The notes under the pieces were generated by a model, which had not been told where the DNA came from, searched no databases, and saw nothing but the letters and a program-made list of their open reading frames with translations. A stretch of DNA of 17,205 nucleotides from Rhizobium favelukesii (GTDB taxonomy: Bacteria > Pseudomonadota > Alphaproteobacteria > Rhizobiales > Rhizobiaceae), in the NCBI RefSeq assembly GCF_000577275.2, contig NZ_CBYB010000046.1, positions 1-17,205 of the forward strand, in the 5' to 3' direction. Shown one piece after another: positions 5,943 through 15,261 of this stretch. Each line of letters starts with the position of its first letter. The stretch's first letter is position 1. The translations under genes and the position numbers were made by a program.

Positions 5943-7118
5943 ATGGAAGCTATTTATCTCGATAATAATGCATCAACACAAGTCGATGCCGAAGTTGTTC
6001 ATGCGATGCTACCGTTCTTTTTGAACCAGTTTGGCAACCCTTCATCGATGCATGACAGCGGCGCCGCCGCCAGCGCAGCGATTAAGACGGCGCGGCGGCA
6101 GTTGCAAGCGCTGACCGGCGCAAAGTTTGACCATGAGATCGCTTTCACTTCGGGCGGGACCGAAAGCGTTAATACAGCGATTCTTTCGGGTCTTGAGATG
6201 GATCCCGGGCGCACGGAGATAGTGACTTCGGCGGTAGAGCATCCGGCCGCGCTGACGCTATGCGCACACCTTGAGAAGACGCGCGGCGTCAAAGTGCACA
6301 GGATCCCGGTGGACCACCATGGCCGCCTCGACCTTGATGCCTACAGGACCGCCCTCACCCATCGCGTCGCAATCGTTTCGATCATGTGGGCGAACAACGA
6401 GACAGGCACAATATTCCCCGTCGAAAGGCTCGCTGAGATGGCGAAGCAAGTTGGCGCACTTTTTCACGCCGATGCAGTGCAAGCGGTCGGCAAGCAGACG
6501 ATGGACCTGAAATCGACGGCAATCGACATGCTGTCGCTCTCCGCCCACAAGCTACATGGACCGAAAGGCGTCGGCGCCCTCTACATAAAACGCGATGCGC
6601 CCTTTGAGGCACTCGTAAGGGGCGGTCATCAGGAGCGCGGCCGACGCGCCGGCACAGAGAACACGCCCGGGATCGTAGGTTTAGGCAAGGCGGCCGAGCT
6701 CGCATTGGAGCGCATGGACGAGGAAAACAAACGCGTAAAATCGCTCCGCGATCGATTGGAGAGAGGACTTCTTGAGCGCATCCCCGGGACCTTCGTCACC
6801 GGCGACCCCCTGGCACGATTATCGAATACCACGAACGTCGCCTTCGATCGCATTGCCGGCGAAGCAATACAATTTGTGCTCAATCGCCATGGCATCGCTT
6901 GCTCCTCGGGCTCCGCCTGCACTTCTGGTTCCTCGGTGCAGAGCCATGTTCTAACGGCCATGAACATTCGCCAGGTTACGCCACTCGGGGCAGTTCGCTT
7001 TTCCTTTTCACGCTATAACCGCGATGAGGACGTCGATCGAGTGCTCGAACTAATACCAGGAATCGTGGCGCAGCTACGTGACGGCGCCGCCCCCGTCTCC
7101 AGGGGGCAGGCAAAGTGA
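5943..7118 (+). CDS. nifS: NifS cysteine desulfurase
   Basis: NifS is a pyridoxal-phosphate enzyme that takes sulfur from L-cysteine to build nitrogenase Fe-S clusters. The 391-residue protein begins MEAIYLDNNASTQVD, a typical NifS N-terminus. It has the PLP-binding lysine in SAHKLHGPKG (K203) and the persulfide cysteine in SSGSACTSGS (C326), matching Cys325 of Azotobacter NifS. The frame is open to 5874, but ATG 5943 gives the family N-terminus even though its ribosome site is weak. It follows iscN by 78 bp in the same operon. There is no nifU scaffold gene in the window, so IscN or a scaffold encoded elsewhere must accept the sulfur. Confidence 0.95.
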   Translation: MEAIYLDNNASTQVDAEVVHAMLPFFLNQFGNPSSMHDSGAAASAAIKTARRQLQALTGAKFDHEIAFTSGGTESVNTAILSGLEMDPGRTEIVTSAVEHPAALTLCAHLEKTRGVKVHRIPVDHHGRLDLDAYRTALTHRVAIVSIMWANNETGTIFPVERLAEMAKQVGALFHADAVQAVGKQTMDLKSTAIDMLSLSAHKLHGPKGVGALYIKRDAPFEALVRGGHQERGRRAGTENTPGIVGLGKAAELALERMDEENKRVKSLRDRLERGLLERIPGTFVTGDPLARLSNTTNVAFDRIAGEAIQFVLNRHGIACSSGSACTSGSSVQSHVLTAMNIRQVTPLGAVRFSFSRYNRDEDVDRVLELIPGIVAQLRDGAAPVSRGQAK

Positions 7119-7456
7119 TGCCGGCCTTCCAATCCCGCTATCCGCTTGAGAGTAACCGAGGTCCAGAAACCGCGATGTTCCACAATAAAACGCCGCTAAC
7201 AAGGCCCCTGGCGTCACCTCACCCCGCGAGACGAATGGAGACCGTCCACTCGCTCACTTCGGCCTGCGTCCTCAATGCGGGATCGATAGGTCTGCGCGCC
7301 GAAGAGATCGACGAGGTTCGTGCCACGGGCGCTTTTGGGCCTCCCAATTCAGCGCAAGTCCCGGATAATACCGTGAGCGGCGTCGCCGCTCTCAACCGCG
7401 TCGCATTCTCAATCTGCGAACCACGCGGCGGCGCCTCGGATTCGAGCGAATTGTAG
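7118..7456 (+). CDS. Small unrecognised ORF between nifS and nifW
   Basis: This 112-codon ORF starts in a TGATG overlap with the nifS stop codon, suggesting translational coupling, and ends 20 bp before nifW. The predicted product is polar, with a Pro/Arg-rich first third and no obvious membrane segment or metal-binding motif. I recognise no family. The arrangement inside the operon favours a real gene or the remnant of one. Against it, the residue composition is unremarkable and the opposite strand is also open over part of it. If untranslated, it would simply be a 358-bp spacer. Confidence 0.35.
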   Translation: MPAFQSRYPLESNRGPETAMFHNKTPLTRPLASPHPARRMETVHSLTSACVLNAGSIGLRAEEIDEVRATGAFGPPNSAQVPDNTVSGVAALNRVAFSICEPRGGASDSSEL

Positions 7457-7476
7457 ACCACCAAAGGAAAAGGCAA

Positions 7477-7860
7477 ATGAACAGTTGTGCGGGCGAGAGC
7501 TATCCCATTGATGTTACCAACATTCTTGAGCGGTTAAAGCGCTTGTCGGCTACTGAGGAATTCTTCGAAGTCCTAGGCGTCTCTTATGATGTGAAGGTGC
7601 TCAATGTCTCGCGGCTCCACATCATGAAGCGCATGGGGCAATATCTGGCCGAGGAGGATCATTCAAACCTCCCGGACAAGGCAATCGCTGCTTGCGCGCG
7701 CGCCACTCTCGCACGCGCTTACGAAGACTTCGCAAACTCTTCACCGCTTTCCCATCGAGTCTTCAAGGTGCTCAAGGACCGCGATCCGACAAAGGCCGCC
7801 GCGCCGCGTCGCATCTTTGTACCATTAGGCCCCAACTTGACCTCAGTCGGACAGAAATAA
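7477..7860 (+). CDS. nifW: NifW nitrogenase-stabilising protein
   Basis: NifW helps keep the MoFe protein active and protects it from oxygen; in Azotobacter it associates with MoFe protein during maturation. The 127-residue protein shows the family pattern: ILERLKRLSATEEFFEVLGV near residues 15-34, then the MGQYLAEED segment, and an FKVLKDRDP stretch near the end. AGGAAAAGG just upstream supports ATG 7477. It is the last gene of the iscN-nifS operon; the fixA regulatory region starts only 24 bp after its stop codon. I see no terminator between them, so some readthrough into fixABCX is possible. Confidence 0.92.
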   Translation: MNSCAGESYPIDVTNILERLKRLSATEEFFEVLGVSYDVKVLNVSRLHIMKRMGQYLAEEDHSNLPDKAIAACARATLARAYEDFANSSPLSHRVFKVLKDRDPTKAAAPRRIFVPLGPNLTSVGQK

Positions 7861-7883
7861 GTGCAGCAGGGTTGCGACACAAA

Positions 7884-7899
7884 TGTCTCCAATCCGACA
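7884..7899. promoter_or_regulatory. NifA upstream activator sequence of fixABCX
   Basis: TGTCTCCAATCCGACA matches TGT-N10-ACA. Its centre is about 110 bp upstream of the start predicted from the fixA -24/-12 element. Confidence 0.82.
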
Positions 7900-7975
7900 G
7901 GATCCGTCGTGTCGCTGAACCCTCACAAATGGAACACATTAAGATTTCAGGGGGTTTACCTACCCCCGACGTGGT

Positions 7976-7992
7976 TGGCACGAGTAATGCTT
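7976..7992 (+). promoter_or_regulatory. -24/-12 (sigma54) promoter of fixABCX
   Basis: TGGCACGAGTAATGCTT has GG (7977-7978) and GC (7989-7990) ten bases apart and a perfect TGGCACG block. The predicted start is about 35 bp upstream of the fixA ATG. Confidence 0.9.
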
Positions 7993-8036
7993 AGTAAGAA
8001 ACGCCAATCCACTTCGATCGGGAGCCCAAAGTCATC

Positions 8037-8888
8037 ATGCACATCGTAGTCTGTATCAAGCAGGTGCCGGACTCGGCCCAGATTCGCGTCCATCCGGTGA
8101 CGAATACCATCATGCGCCAAGGCGTGCCGACAATCATCAACCCGTACGATCTCTTCGCGCTCGAAGAGGCATTCAAAGTGCGTGACTGCCATGGGGGGAC
8201 GATCACTGTCCTCACTATGGGCCCACCCATGGCAGAGCAAGCGATGCGCAAGGCGCTCACTTATGGCGCCGACCGCGCGATACTTTTGACCGACCGTCAC
8301 TTTGCGGGGTCCGACACGTTGGCGACTTCATTCGCTATCGCTCAAGCAATCGCGAAGATTGGCGATAGCTTTGGCGCGCCTGATATCGTCTTCACCGGTA
8401 AGCAGACGATCGACGGCGACACCGCCCAGGTCGGGCCTGGAATTGCCAAGCGTCTGAATCTCCAACAGCTGACTTATATAACGAAAATCGCTTCTATCGA
8501 TCGCCATGCGCGCGAGATCACCGTTGAGCGGCGCTCGGAAGGCGGCACGCAGATGCTGAAGAGCAAATTTCCGTGCCTTATCACTATGCTGGAGGGTGTC
8601 AATTCTATCCGCCGCGGCTCTCTCGATGATGCTTTGCGTGCCGCCCGGTCCCCAATTCTGAAGTGGAGTGCGGCCGACGCTGGAATTGAGGAACTGGCTA
8701 GCTGCGGCTTGAGAGGGTCGCCGACGGTCGTGAAACGCGTATTCGCTCCCACCGCCCGAGCGCAAAAAGCTATGCAAATCGACACAACCGACAAAGCCGT
8801 TGGCGATGTCGCTGACGAGGTGGTCGCATCAATCTTCACCAACCAACCTGCGTTGGAGGGTGAGCTTTCATCCAATGGCAGCGCGTGA
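8037..8888 (+). CDS. fixA: FixA, electron-transfer flavoprotein beta-like subunit
   Basis: FixA pairs with FixB to form an ETF-type flavoprotein. With FixC and FixX it forms a membrane-associated complex that moves electrons from NADH to quinone and, by bifurcation, to ferredoxin or flavodoxin for nitrogenase. The 283-residue product has the ETF-beta N-terminus [18 protein letters not shown]. It also has the nucleotide-binding loop [17 protein letters not shown] and the conserved [17 protein letters not shown] segment near residue 120. It is the first gene after a sigma54 promoter with a NifA site. fixB starts 17 bp after its stop codon. Confidence 0.96.
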   Translation: MHIVVCIKQVPDSAQIRVHPVTNTIMRQGVPTIINPYDLFALEEAFKVRDCHGGTITVLTMGPPMAEQAMRKALTYGADRAILLTDRHFAGSDTLATSFAIAQAIAKIGDSFGAPDIVFTGKQTIDGDTAQVGPGIAKRLNLQQLTYITKIASIDRHAREITVERRSEGGTQMLKSKFPCLITMLEGVNSIRRGSLDDALRAARSPILKWSAADAGIEELASCGLRGSPTVVKRVFAPTARAQKAMQIDTTDKAVGDVADEVVASIFTNQPALEGELSSNGSA

Positions 8889-8905
8889 GCGGCAAGGAGG
8901 AGCGC

Positions 8906-10021
8906 ATGATGGAAATCCAAAAAAGTGAGACGCCGTCTCAAGCCACCGGCCGTGCCGGCATGAAGAAGGAGTTGCCGAAGCATTATCAGGATCATCGGCA
9001 CGTCTGGGTCTTCATTGAGCTGGAGCGGGGCCAGGTCCATCCCGTGTCCCTCGAATTGCTCGGTGAAGGCCGCAAGCTTGCCGACAAGCTGGGCGTTCAG
9101 CTTGCTGGCGTGGTCGTCGGGCCGCCGGACGGAGTGGGGACCGGGCCTGCCATTGCAGACGCCTTCGCTTATGGGGCCGATCTCGCCTACCTTATTGAGT
9201 CGCCGCTACTAGTAGACTATCGAAATGAGCCATTCACCAAAGCCCTGACAGATCTGGTCAATAGCCATAAACCTGAAATTCTGCTTCTGGGCGCGACCAC
9301 GCTCGGCCGCGACCTTGCGGGTTCTGTGGCAACTACCTTGCAGACAGGGCTCACGGCCGACTGCACGGAACTGGACGTCGATGTAGATGGTTCCCTCGCG
9401 GCAACACGGCCGACCTTCGGCGGTTCTTTGCTGTGCACTATCTATACTCTCAACTGCCGTCCGCAAATGGCAACAGTGCGTCCGAGGGTCATGGCGATGC
9501 CGCAGCGATTGGCTAAGCCAATCGGACGCGTTATCCGACATGATTTGATAATGGTCGAGGAAGAGATCATCACGAAAGTCCTTGGCTTCCTCTCTGACAG
9601 CCAATCGGAAGATGCCAATCTCGCCTACGCCGATGTCGTGGTTGGCGGCGGGCTCGGGCTCGGCGCAGCCGAGAACCTGCAGCACGTGAAGGATCTCGCG
9701 AGGACGATCGGCGGTGAGTTTGGCTGTTCGCGACCGCTGGTCCAAAAGGGTTGGATGCCGTTTGATCGACAGATCGGTCAGACCGGCAAGACGATCCGAC
9801 CCAAGCTCTACGTTGCAGCCGGAATATCGGGCGCAATCCAGCATCGGGTTGGCGTCGAAGGAGCTGATTTTATTGTCGCTATCAACACCGATCGGAACGC
9901 ACCGATCTTCGATTTCGCCCACGTGGGCGTTGTTGCTGATGCAATCCGGTTCCTTCCAGCATTGACCGCGGCCTTCACGAGGCGATTGGCGCCGCGCGAT
10001 CATCGGAAACTAGTGAACTGA
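8906..10021 (+). CDS. fixB: FixB, electron-transfer flavoprotein alpha-like subunit
   Basis: FixB is the FAD-binding partner of FixA. The 371-residue protein has the ETF-alpha layout: an N-terminal ETF domain starting near [20 protein letters not shown], then a C-terminal FAD domain. That domain contains [35 protein letters not shown] and a [15 protein letters not shown] segment. AAGGAGGAG (8894-8902) supports a start at the paired ATGs at 8906 or 8909; the second has the better spacing. A GTG at 8885 overlapping the fixA stop is in frame but unlikely. It lies 17 bp after fixA and 10 bp before fixC. Confidence 0.96.
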   Translation: MMEIQKSETPSQATGRAGMKKELPKHYQDHRHVWVFIELERGQVHPVSLELLGEGRKLADKLGVQLAGVVVGPPDGVGTGPAIADAFAYGADLAYLIESPLLVDYRNEPFTKALTDLVNSHKPEILLLGATTLGRDLAGSVATTLQTGLTADCTELDVDVDGSLAATRPTFGGSLLCTIYTLNCRPQMATVRPRVMAMPQRLAKPIGRVIRHDLIMVEEEIITKVLGFLSDSQSEDANLAYADVVVGGGLGLGAAENLQHVKDLARTIGGEFGCSRPLVQKGWMPFDRQIGQTGKTIRPKLYVAAGISGAIQHRVGVEGADFIVAINTDRNAPIFDFAHVGVVADAIRFLPALTAAFTRRLAPRDHRKLVN

Positions 10022-10031
10022 GGAAGGTCCA

Positions 10032-11339
10032 ATGAGCGAGGAGAAATTCGACGCCATCGTAGTCGGAGCCGGTATGTCCGGCAACGCTGCTGCTTACACG
10101 ATGGCTAGGTCCGGTCTGAATGTGCTGCAATTGGAGCGCGGAGAGTATCCGGGCTCCAAAAACGTTCAAGGCGCCATATTGTATGCCAATACGTTGGAGA
10201 CGATAATTCCCGATTTCCGCGACGACGCGCCTCTTGAACGGCATCTGGTCGAGCAGCGGTTCTGGATAATGGACGATACGTCGCACACAGGAATGCACTA
10301 TCGATCGGATGACTTCAACGAGCAGAGGCCAAACCGCTACACTATCATCCGCGCCCAATTCGATAAGTGGTTCTCAGGAAAGGTGCGTGAGGCGGGCGGC
10401 ACGGTACTATGCGAGACAACGGTGACGAAACTTGCCCAGGATTTGAGTGGTAAGGTGATAGGCGTCCACACGGACCGCACCGGCGACGTGATCCTTGCGG
10501 ATGTCGTCGTTCTCGCTGAAGGGGCAAATGGGCTCCTCGGCACACGGGCCGGATTGCGCGAGATGCCGAAGCCGGAAAATGTTGCACTCGCCGTCAAGGA
10601 AATGCATTTCCTGCCGGAAGAAGTCATTGCAGAGCGCTTCGGCCTGACCGAAGACGAAGGCTGCGTGATCGAAGCAGGCGGGACAATCTCACGCGGAATG
10701 GCCGGACTGGGCTTCCTCTATACCAACAGAGAGTCAATTTCGCTTGGCATCGGCTGCCTCGTCTCCGGCTTAGCATCAACCATGGAAAAACCGTACGCTC
10801 TTCTCGACGCCTTCAAGGGCCATCCCTCGATCCGACCGCTGATAGCGGGGTCGGAGGTCAAAGAATACGCCGCGCATCTCATCCCGGAGGGCGGCTTCAA
10901 GGCAATCCCGCAGCTCTTCGGCAATGGCTGGGTCGTCGTTGGCGACGCAGCGCAACTCAACAATGCCGTGCATCGCGAGGGTTCCAACCTTGCCATGGCT
11001 TCGGGGCGTATGGTCGGCGAATCAATTTTTCAGATAAAATGCCGCGGAGGTGCCATGACCACGCAGAACCTCTCCCTCTACAAGCGCATGCTGGACAGGT
11101 CCTTCGTTATGAAAGACCTGATGAAGCACAAAGATATGCCCGCCCTCCTCCATAACAATCGTCAAAGCTTTTTCACGACTTATCCGAAGCTGATATCGCA
11201 GGCCGCGCAGAATTTCGTGCGCGTTGACGGTACTCCTAAGATTGAGAGCGAAAAGGCGACATCCGCCGCCTTCGTCAAGGCACGTTCGCGTTGGGGGTTG
11301 GTCAGTGACGCGGTCCGTCTCGCCTTGGCCTGGCGCTAA
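10032..11339 (+). CDS. fixC: FixC, ETF:quinone oxidoreductase-like flavoprotein
   Basis: FixC is the FAD dehydrogenase-type subunit that passes electrons from FixAB to quinone. The 435-residue protein begins with a Rossmann dinucleotide fold, [13 protein letters not shown] (GAGMSG at residues 12-17). It carries the second FAD motif [20 protein letters not shown] around residue 300. Unlike full ETF-QO it lacks its own C-terminal 4Fe-4S domain, which is encoded separately by fixX immediately downstream. AGGAAGG upstream supports ATG 10032. All positions expected of FixC look intact. Confidence 0.96.
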   Translation: MSEEKFDAIVVGAGMSGNAAAYTMARSGLNVLQLERGEYPGSKNVQGAILYANTLETIIPDFRDDAPLERHLVEQRFWIMDDTSHTGMHYRSDDFNEQRPNRYTIIRAQFDKWFSGKVREAGGTVLCETTVTKLAQDLSGKVIGVHTDRTGDVILADVVVLAEGANGLLGTRAGLREMPKPENVALAVKEMHFLPEEVIAERFGLTEDEGCVIEAGGTISRGMAGLGFLYTNRESISLGIGCLVSGLASTMEKPYALLDAFKGHPSIRPLIAGSEVKEYAAHLIPEGGFKAIPQLFGNGWVVVGDAAQLNNAVHREGSNLAMASGRMVGESIFQIKCRGGAMTTQNLSLYKRMLDRSFVMKDLMKHKDMPALLHNNRQSFFTTYPKLISQAAQNFVRVDGTPKIESEKATSAAFVKARSRWGLVSDAVRLALAWR

Positions 11340-11351
11340 AGGAGAATTCAG

Positions 11352-11648
11352 ATGAAGGTCACGACAATGGAACGCATCGAAGACAAACTCTACCAAAATC
11401 GTTATCTGGTCGATACGGGGCGCCCACACATAAAAGTGCGACCGCATTTGTCGCCAAGCCCGAACCTGCTTGCGTTAACGCAAATTTGTCCGGCCAAATG
11501 CTATGAGGAGAACGATGCCGGGCAGGTGGAAATTGTTGTGGATGGCTGCATGGAGTGCGGCACATGCAGAGTGTTATGCGAAGCAAATGGTGACATCGAG
11601 TGGAATTATCCGCGAGGCGGGTTCGGGATCCTCTTCAAGTTCGGATGA
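11352..11648 (+). CDS. fixX: FixX, ferredoxin-like Fe-S subunit
   Basis: FixX supplies the 4Fe-4S centre of the FixABCX complex. The 98-residue protein has the expected ligands: C46 in ICPAKCY, then C66, C69 and C72 in GCMECGTC. Two further cysteines, C50 and C76, lie beside them. The layout matches the C-terminal Fe-S domain of ETF:quinone oxidoreductase. A strong AAAGGAG precedes the ATG at 11352, 12 bp after fixC. No clear terminator follows, so transcripts may run into nifA. Confidence 0.95.
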   Translation: MKVTTMERIEDKLYQNRYLVDTGRPHIKVRPHLSPSPNLLALTQICPAKCYEENDAGQVEIVVDGCMECGTCRVLCEANGDIEWNYPRGGFGILFKFG

Positions 11649-11724
11649 TGAGGGCCATCTCCAGCTCAGAATGCATTGACCGCCCTCTGCTAAGCGACGG
11701 CAGATAAAGGAATCGTCATGACAG

Positions 11725-11782
11725 CTTGCATATCATTTTATTTTTTCTGCGGTTCCGAATGGAGGTATAAAACTTCCGAATG
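11725..11782 (+). promoter_or_regulatory. fixX-nifA leader with AT-rich tract and 21-bp-spaced direct repeat
   Basis: No -24/-12 element is visible between fixX and nifA. The stretch holds an AT-rich run (about 11730-11748). It also holds two copies of TTCCGAATG (11753-11761 and 11774-11782) whose starts are 21 bp apart, two turns of the helix. Such spacing suits a DNA-binding protein, but none is identified. Confidence 0.35.
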
Positions 11783-11820
11783 CTCGAACAACAAAGTTCG
11801 CGCACTGGGGGTAGAAAACT

Positions 11821-13530
11821 ATGGGCAGCCTACCAAACGGGTTTACATACTCCGATAGAGTTCGGCCGGCGGGCGAGCAATCGGTCATGAACACGCATAA
11901 CCCGGATATGTGGCGCAGTGGAATCTATCGGATATCGAGAGACCTCCTCGCTTCCTCTCGTCTTGAGATTGCATTTTCTAATGTGCTGAATAGCCTCTCT
12001 TTGCTTCTGCCAATGCGCCACGGCGAGATCGTGATTTCAGCCGAGGAAGGGAAGGCAGAGGTAACCATATGCTCCGGCTTCGGCCGTGACTCTCCCTCAC
12101 CCACTCCCACGATCAAACCGAAGGCGGCAATAGAGCATATCATCGCTACCGGTGCGGCACTCGTCGTGCCTGATATTAGGAAATCGGACTTATTCAACAC
12201 TACATTGCGGACGTCTCAAGACGGCAATCTTGCCGTTACCTTCATGGGGGTCCCCATCAAGGCGGGCAAGGTGGTGCTCGGGGCACTATGGATTGATCGC
12301 GTTAAGACTGGCACCACCAGTGATAACTACAAGGAGGAGATACTTTTCCTAACCATGGTCGCCAACCTCACCGGATCGGCCAGCCGGCTCAATCGAGATG
12401 TTTGCAGAGATGGCGAATCAATAATCGAGGAACGAGCAGAGCGGATTTCCCGCGTCGAGGGAAAGCCTGGCCCCACCCCGCGAACGCAAATCAGCTGGAT
12501 TGTCGGAGAGAGTCCTGCGCTCAAGGAGGTCGTCCAGACCGCCGCTATCGTGGCGACGACCAACTCCGCTGTGCTTTTGAGGGGCGAGAGCGGCACCGGC
12601 AAGGAATCCTTTGCAAGGGCGATACACGAATTGTCGGCACGGCGAAAGAAGCCCTTCGTGAAACTGAATTGCGCCGCACTATCGTCGGGTGTTCTGGAAT
12701 CCGAGCTGTTTGGGCATGAAAAAGGCGCTTTTACAGGAGCGATCTCGCAGCGTGCAGGCCGTTTCGAACTGGCGGATGGTGGCACGTTGCTGCTGGATGA
12801 AATAGGCGAAATATCGCCAGAATTTCAAGCGAAGTTATTACGCGTGTTGCAGGAGGGTGAACTTGAGCGGGTCGGCGGAACGAAGACGCTTAAAGTTAAT
12901 GTTCGCCTCATATGCGCCACCAACAGAGACCTCGAGACGGCCGTTGCGTGCGGGACGTTTAGAGCCGACTTATATTACCGGATCAATGTGGTGCCCATTA
13001 TTTTGCCGCCGCTGAGGCAGCGCGAGGGTGACATTCCGCGTCTAGCGAAAGTATTCCTCAAGCGATTCAACGAGGAGAATGATCGAAACGTTGACTTCTC
13101 GCCATCGGCACTGGACATTTTGTCGCGATGCGACTTCCCCGGTAACGTTCGCGAGCTCGAAAACTGCGTACAAAGAACCGCCACTCTAGCCGGTAAAAAT
13201 ACGATCGTTCCATCAGATTTCGCGTGTCAACAGGGCCGATGCTTTTCTTCGCTCCTCGGGAAAGGAGCTGATTGTAATAGTTGCAACACCGCGATCAGCG
13301 ACCTCGTTCCGGGCAACAGGGTGTTAGTCGGACCACCGGCCAACTCCGGCACTACAAGCGGTCCCGCATCCACAATCGGCGCACCGAGTCTGACCGACCG
13401 TGACCGACTAATCAATGCAATGGAGATGGCCGGTTGGGTTCAGGCCAGGGCGGCTCGTATCCTCGGCCTGACGCCGCGCCAAGTCGGCTATGCTCTGCGC
13501 CGGCTTCGTATAGAGGTCAAAAAGTTCTAA
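11821..13530 (+). CDS. nifA: NifA, sigma54-dependent activator of nif and fix genes
   Basis: NifA binds TGT-N10-ACA sites and drives sigma54 open-complex formation. The 569-residue protein has an N-terminal GAF domain and a AAA+ domain with Walker A GESGTGKE (255-262), the sigma54-contacting GAFTGA loop (302-307) and Walker [10 protein letters not shown] (from 323). A C-terminal helix-turn-helix contains [19 protein letters not shown]. The cysteine signature of oxygen-sensitive rhizobial NifA is complete: C437-X11-C449-X19-C469-X4-C474. Two extra cysteines follow in the linker (C485, C488). ATG 11821 has GGGGGT upstream; an ATG at 11887 is a shorter alternative. Its position behind fixABCX, without a visible sigma54 promoter of its own, suggests autoactivation by readthrough. 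Confidence 0.96.
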   Translation: MGSLPNGFTYSDRVRPAGEQSVMNTHNPDMWRSGIYRISRDLLASSRLEIAFSNVLNSLSLLLPMRHGEIVISAEEGKAEVTICSGFGRDSPSPTPTIKPKAAIEHIIATGAALVVPDIRKSDLFNTTLRTSQDGNLAVTFMGVPIKAGKVVLGALWIDRVKTGTTSDNYKEEILFLTMVANLTGSASRLNRDVCRDGESIIEERAERISRVEGKPGPTPRTQISWIVGESPALKEVVQTAAIVATTNSAVLLRGESGTGKESFARAIHELSARRKKPFVKLNCAALSSGVLESELFGHEKGAFTGAISQRAGRFELADGGTLLLDEIGEISPEFQAKLLRVLQEGELERVGGTKTLKVNVRLICATNRDLETAVACGTFRADLYYRINVVPIILPPLRQREGDIPRLAKVFLKRFNEENDRNVDFSPSALDILSRCDFPGNVRELENCVQRTATLAGKNTIVPSDFACQQGRCFSSLLGKGADCNSCNTAISDLVPGNRVLVGPPANSGTTSGPASTIGAPSLTDRDRLINAMEMAGWVQARAARILGLTPRQVGYALRRLRIEVKKF

Positions 13531-13610
13531 CGGCGAGTGATCATGGACTTCATGAGCGTCACTTTTGTCTTCAGTTGGTCTAACGCGACACACCGTGTGC
13601 GACGTGGCCC

Positions 13611-13626
13611 TGTCGCAAGTTCGACA
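13611..13626. promoter_or_regulatory. NifA upstream activator sequence of nifB
   Basis: TGTCGCAAGTTCGACA matches TGT-N10-ACA. It is centred about 107 bp upstream of the predicted nifB transcription start. Confidence 0.85.
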
Positions 13627-13637
13627 AAACCATTGTA

Positions 13638-13677
13638 GCGAGCAAGCTCGCAAAACGGACACGCAAGCTATTGCGTG
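13638..13677. repeat. Two adjacent inverted repeats between the nifB NifA site and promoter
   Basis: GCGAGC-AA-GCTCGC (13638-13651) and CACGCAA-GCTA-TTGCGTG (13660-13677) are both perfect. Each contains GCAAGCT, and the related GCAAGTT lies inside the upstream NifA site. They sit where a DNA-bending or second regulatory protein could bind. They lie upstream of the transcription start, so an RNA role in nifB is unlikely. Confidence 0.5.
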
Positions 13678-13699
13678 GAAACATTACCATTTTTTGAAT

Positions 13700-13714
13700 T
13701 GGCATTGCTCTTGC
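13700..13714 (+). promoter_or_regulatory. -24/-12 (sigma54) promoter of nifB
   Basis: TGGCATTGCTCTTGC has GG (13701-13702) and GC (13713-13714) ten bases apart. It lies about 40 bp upstream of the nifB start codon. Confidence 0.88.
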
Positions 13715-13754
13715 GTCTGAAGCTGTAAAGTTAACTCGTCAATGGAGCCGTGCG

Positions 13755-15230
13755 ATGCCGCAACCGATGATACAGCTTGAGACTACCAGGAAAGCATCCC
13801 TCGACGGAGTGCCGCGGGCCGCAAAATCTGTCGGCTACGCACCTTCCTCCTGCGGCCTTTCGGCGCCGGACGACATAGATCCGGCGACCTGGGAAAGGAT
13901 CAAGGACCACCCCTGTTTTTCGCAAGAAGCGCATCACTATTTCGCCCGCATGCATGTCGCGGTCGCGCCAGCCTGCAACATCCAGTGCAACTACTGCAAT
14001 CGTAAATATGACTGCGCCAACGAAAGTCGACCGGGGGTTGCATCGGAAAAGCTTACTCCGGACCAAGCGCTGCGTAAGGTGATTGCGGTCGCCAGCGAAG
14101 TGCCGCAGCTTTCCGTCCTCGGCATCGCCGGGCCGGGCGACGCTTGTTACGATTGGAAGAAGACAAAAGCAACGTTCGAACGTGTCGCGAGGGAAATCCC
14201 CGATATCAAGCTATGCATCTCGACTAATGGGCTCGCGCTGCCTGACCATGTCGATGAGCTTGCCGAGATGAATGTTGATCACGTTACGATCACCATCAAC
14301 ATGGTGGACCCGGAGGTCGGGGCAAAGATCTATCCCTGGATATTCTATGGGCACCGTCGCTACACCGGCATCGAAGCCGCCAGGATCCTTCACGAGCGGC
14401 AAATGTTGGGGTTGGAGATGCTGAAAAAAAAAGACATCCTCACTAAGATCAATTCGGTGATGATCCCGGGCGTCAATGACGCGCACCTCGTCGAGGTCAA
14501 CAGATGGGTCAGGGACCGCGGCGCATTCATGCATAACGTGATGCCGCTGATTTCCGAGCCTTCACACGGTACCTATTACGGACTGACCGGCCAGCGTGGT
14601 CCACAGCCGTTAGAACTGGAGGCGCTTCAGGATCGCCTGGAAGGCGGCGCCAAGCTGATGCGCCATTGCAGGCAGTGCCGCGCCGACGCTGTTGGTCTAC
14701 TCGGCGATGATCGCAGGCGAGAGTTTACGCGAGACCACATCTCCAGCGATATTACTTACAACGCCAGCAAGCGCCACGCCTACCGCCAGCTAGTCGCGTT
14801 GGAGCGCGGAGATCATCTGGCGGCAAGGAAGGACGCGATCACAGCTGTCACGTCCGCAGAGTCCGGCGGACGGCTTCATGTTGCCGTGACCACCAAAGGC
14901 GGCGGCCGAATCAACGAACACTTCGGGCACGCGACGGAACTCCAAGTTTACGCAGTCTCTCAGAAAGGGATTAACTTGGTAGGGCATCGCAAGGTCGAAC
15001 AGTACTGCCTCGGCGGCTGGGGCGAGGAGGCCACCCTTTATAACATCATCAGTGCGCTCGAAGGCATAGACATCTTACTCTGTGCCAAGATCGGTGATTC
15101 CCCAAAGAAACAACTAGCAGAAGCGGGTGTGCGAGCAACGGACGCTTTTGGCTATGACTACATCGAAACTGCGATCGGTGAGCTTTACGCCGCCGAGTTT
15201 GGTGTTAAACCGTTGGTTGCAACGGCCTGA
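13755..15230 (+). CDS. nifB: NifB, radical SAM FeMo-cofactor precursor synthase
   Basis: NifB makes NifB-co, the 8Fe core with the central carbon of FeMo-co, using S-adenosylmethionine. The 491-residue protein has the radical SAM cluster motif C74-X3-C78-X2-C81 (CNIQCNYC). It is followed by the typical GIAGPGDACYDWKKT, LCISTNGLALPDHVDEL and HVTITINMVDPEVGAKIYPW stretches. From about residue 370 there is a NifX-like domain (LHVAVTTKGGGRINEHFGHA). GGAG seven bases upstream supports ATG 13755. It heads an operon with fdxN, nifZ and nifT, behind a sigma54 promoter with a NifA site. Confidence 0.97.
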   Translation: MPQPMIQLETTRKASLDGVPRAAKSVGYAPSSCGLSAPDDIDPATWERIKDHPCFSQEAHHYFARMHVAVAPACNIQCNYCNRKYDCANESRPGVASEKLTPDQALRKVIAVASEVPQLSVLGIAGPGDACYDWKKTKATFERVAREIPDIKLCISTNGLALPDHVDELAEMNVDHVTITINMVDPEVGAKIYPWIFYGHRRYTGIEAARILHERQMLGLEMLKKKDILTKINSVMIPGVNDAHLVEVNRWVRDRGAFMHNVMPLISEPSHGTYYGLTGQRGPQPLELEALQDRLEGGAKLMRHCRQCRADAVGLLGDDRRREFTRDHISSDITYNASKRHAYRQLVALERGDHLAARKDAITAVTSAESGGRLHVAVTTKGGGRINEHFGHATELQVYAVSQKGINLVGHRKVEQYCLGGWGEEATLYNIISALEGIDILLCAKIGDSPKKQLAEAGVRATDAFGYDYIETAIGELYAAEFGVKPLVATA

Positions 15231-15261
15231 GCCGCCTTCTGACTGAACCTGGAGCTAGAAC

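Noticed and set aside
7910..7927. TGT-N12-ACA close to the fixA promoter
   Set aside because: The spacing is 12, not 10, so it is not a canonical NifA site; a proper site lies just upstream at 7884-7899.
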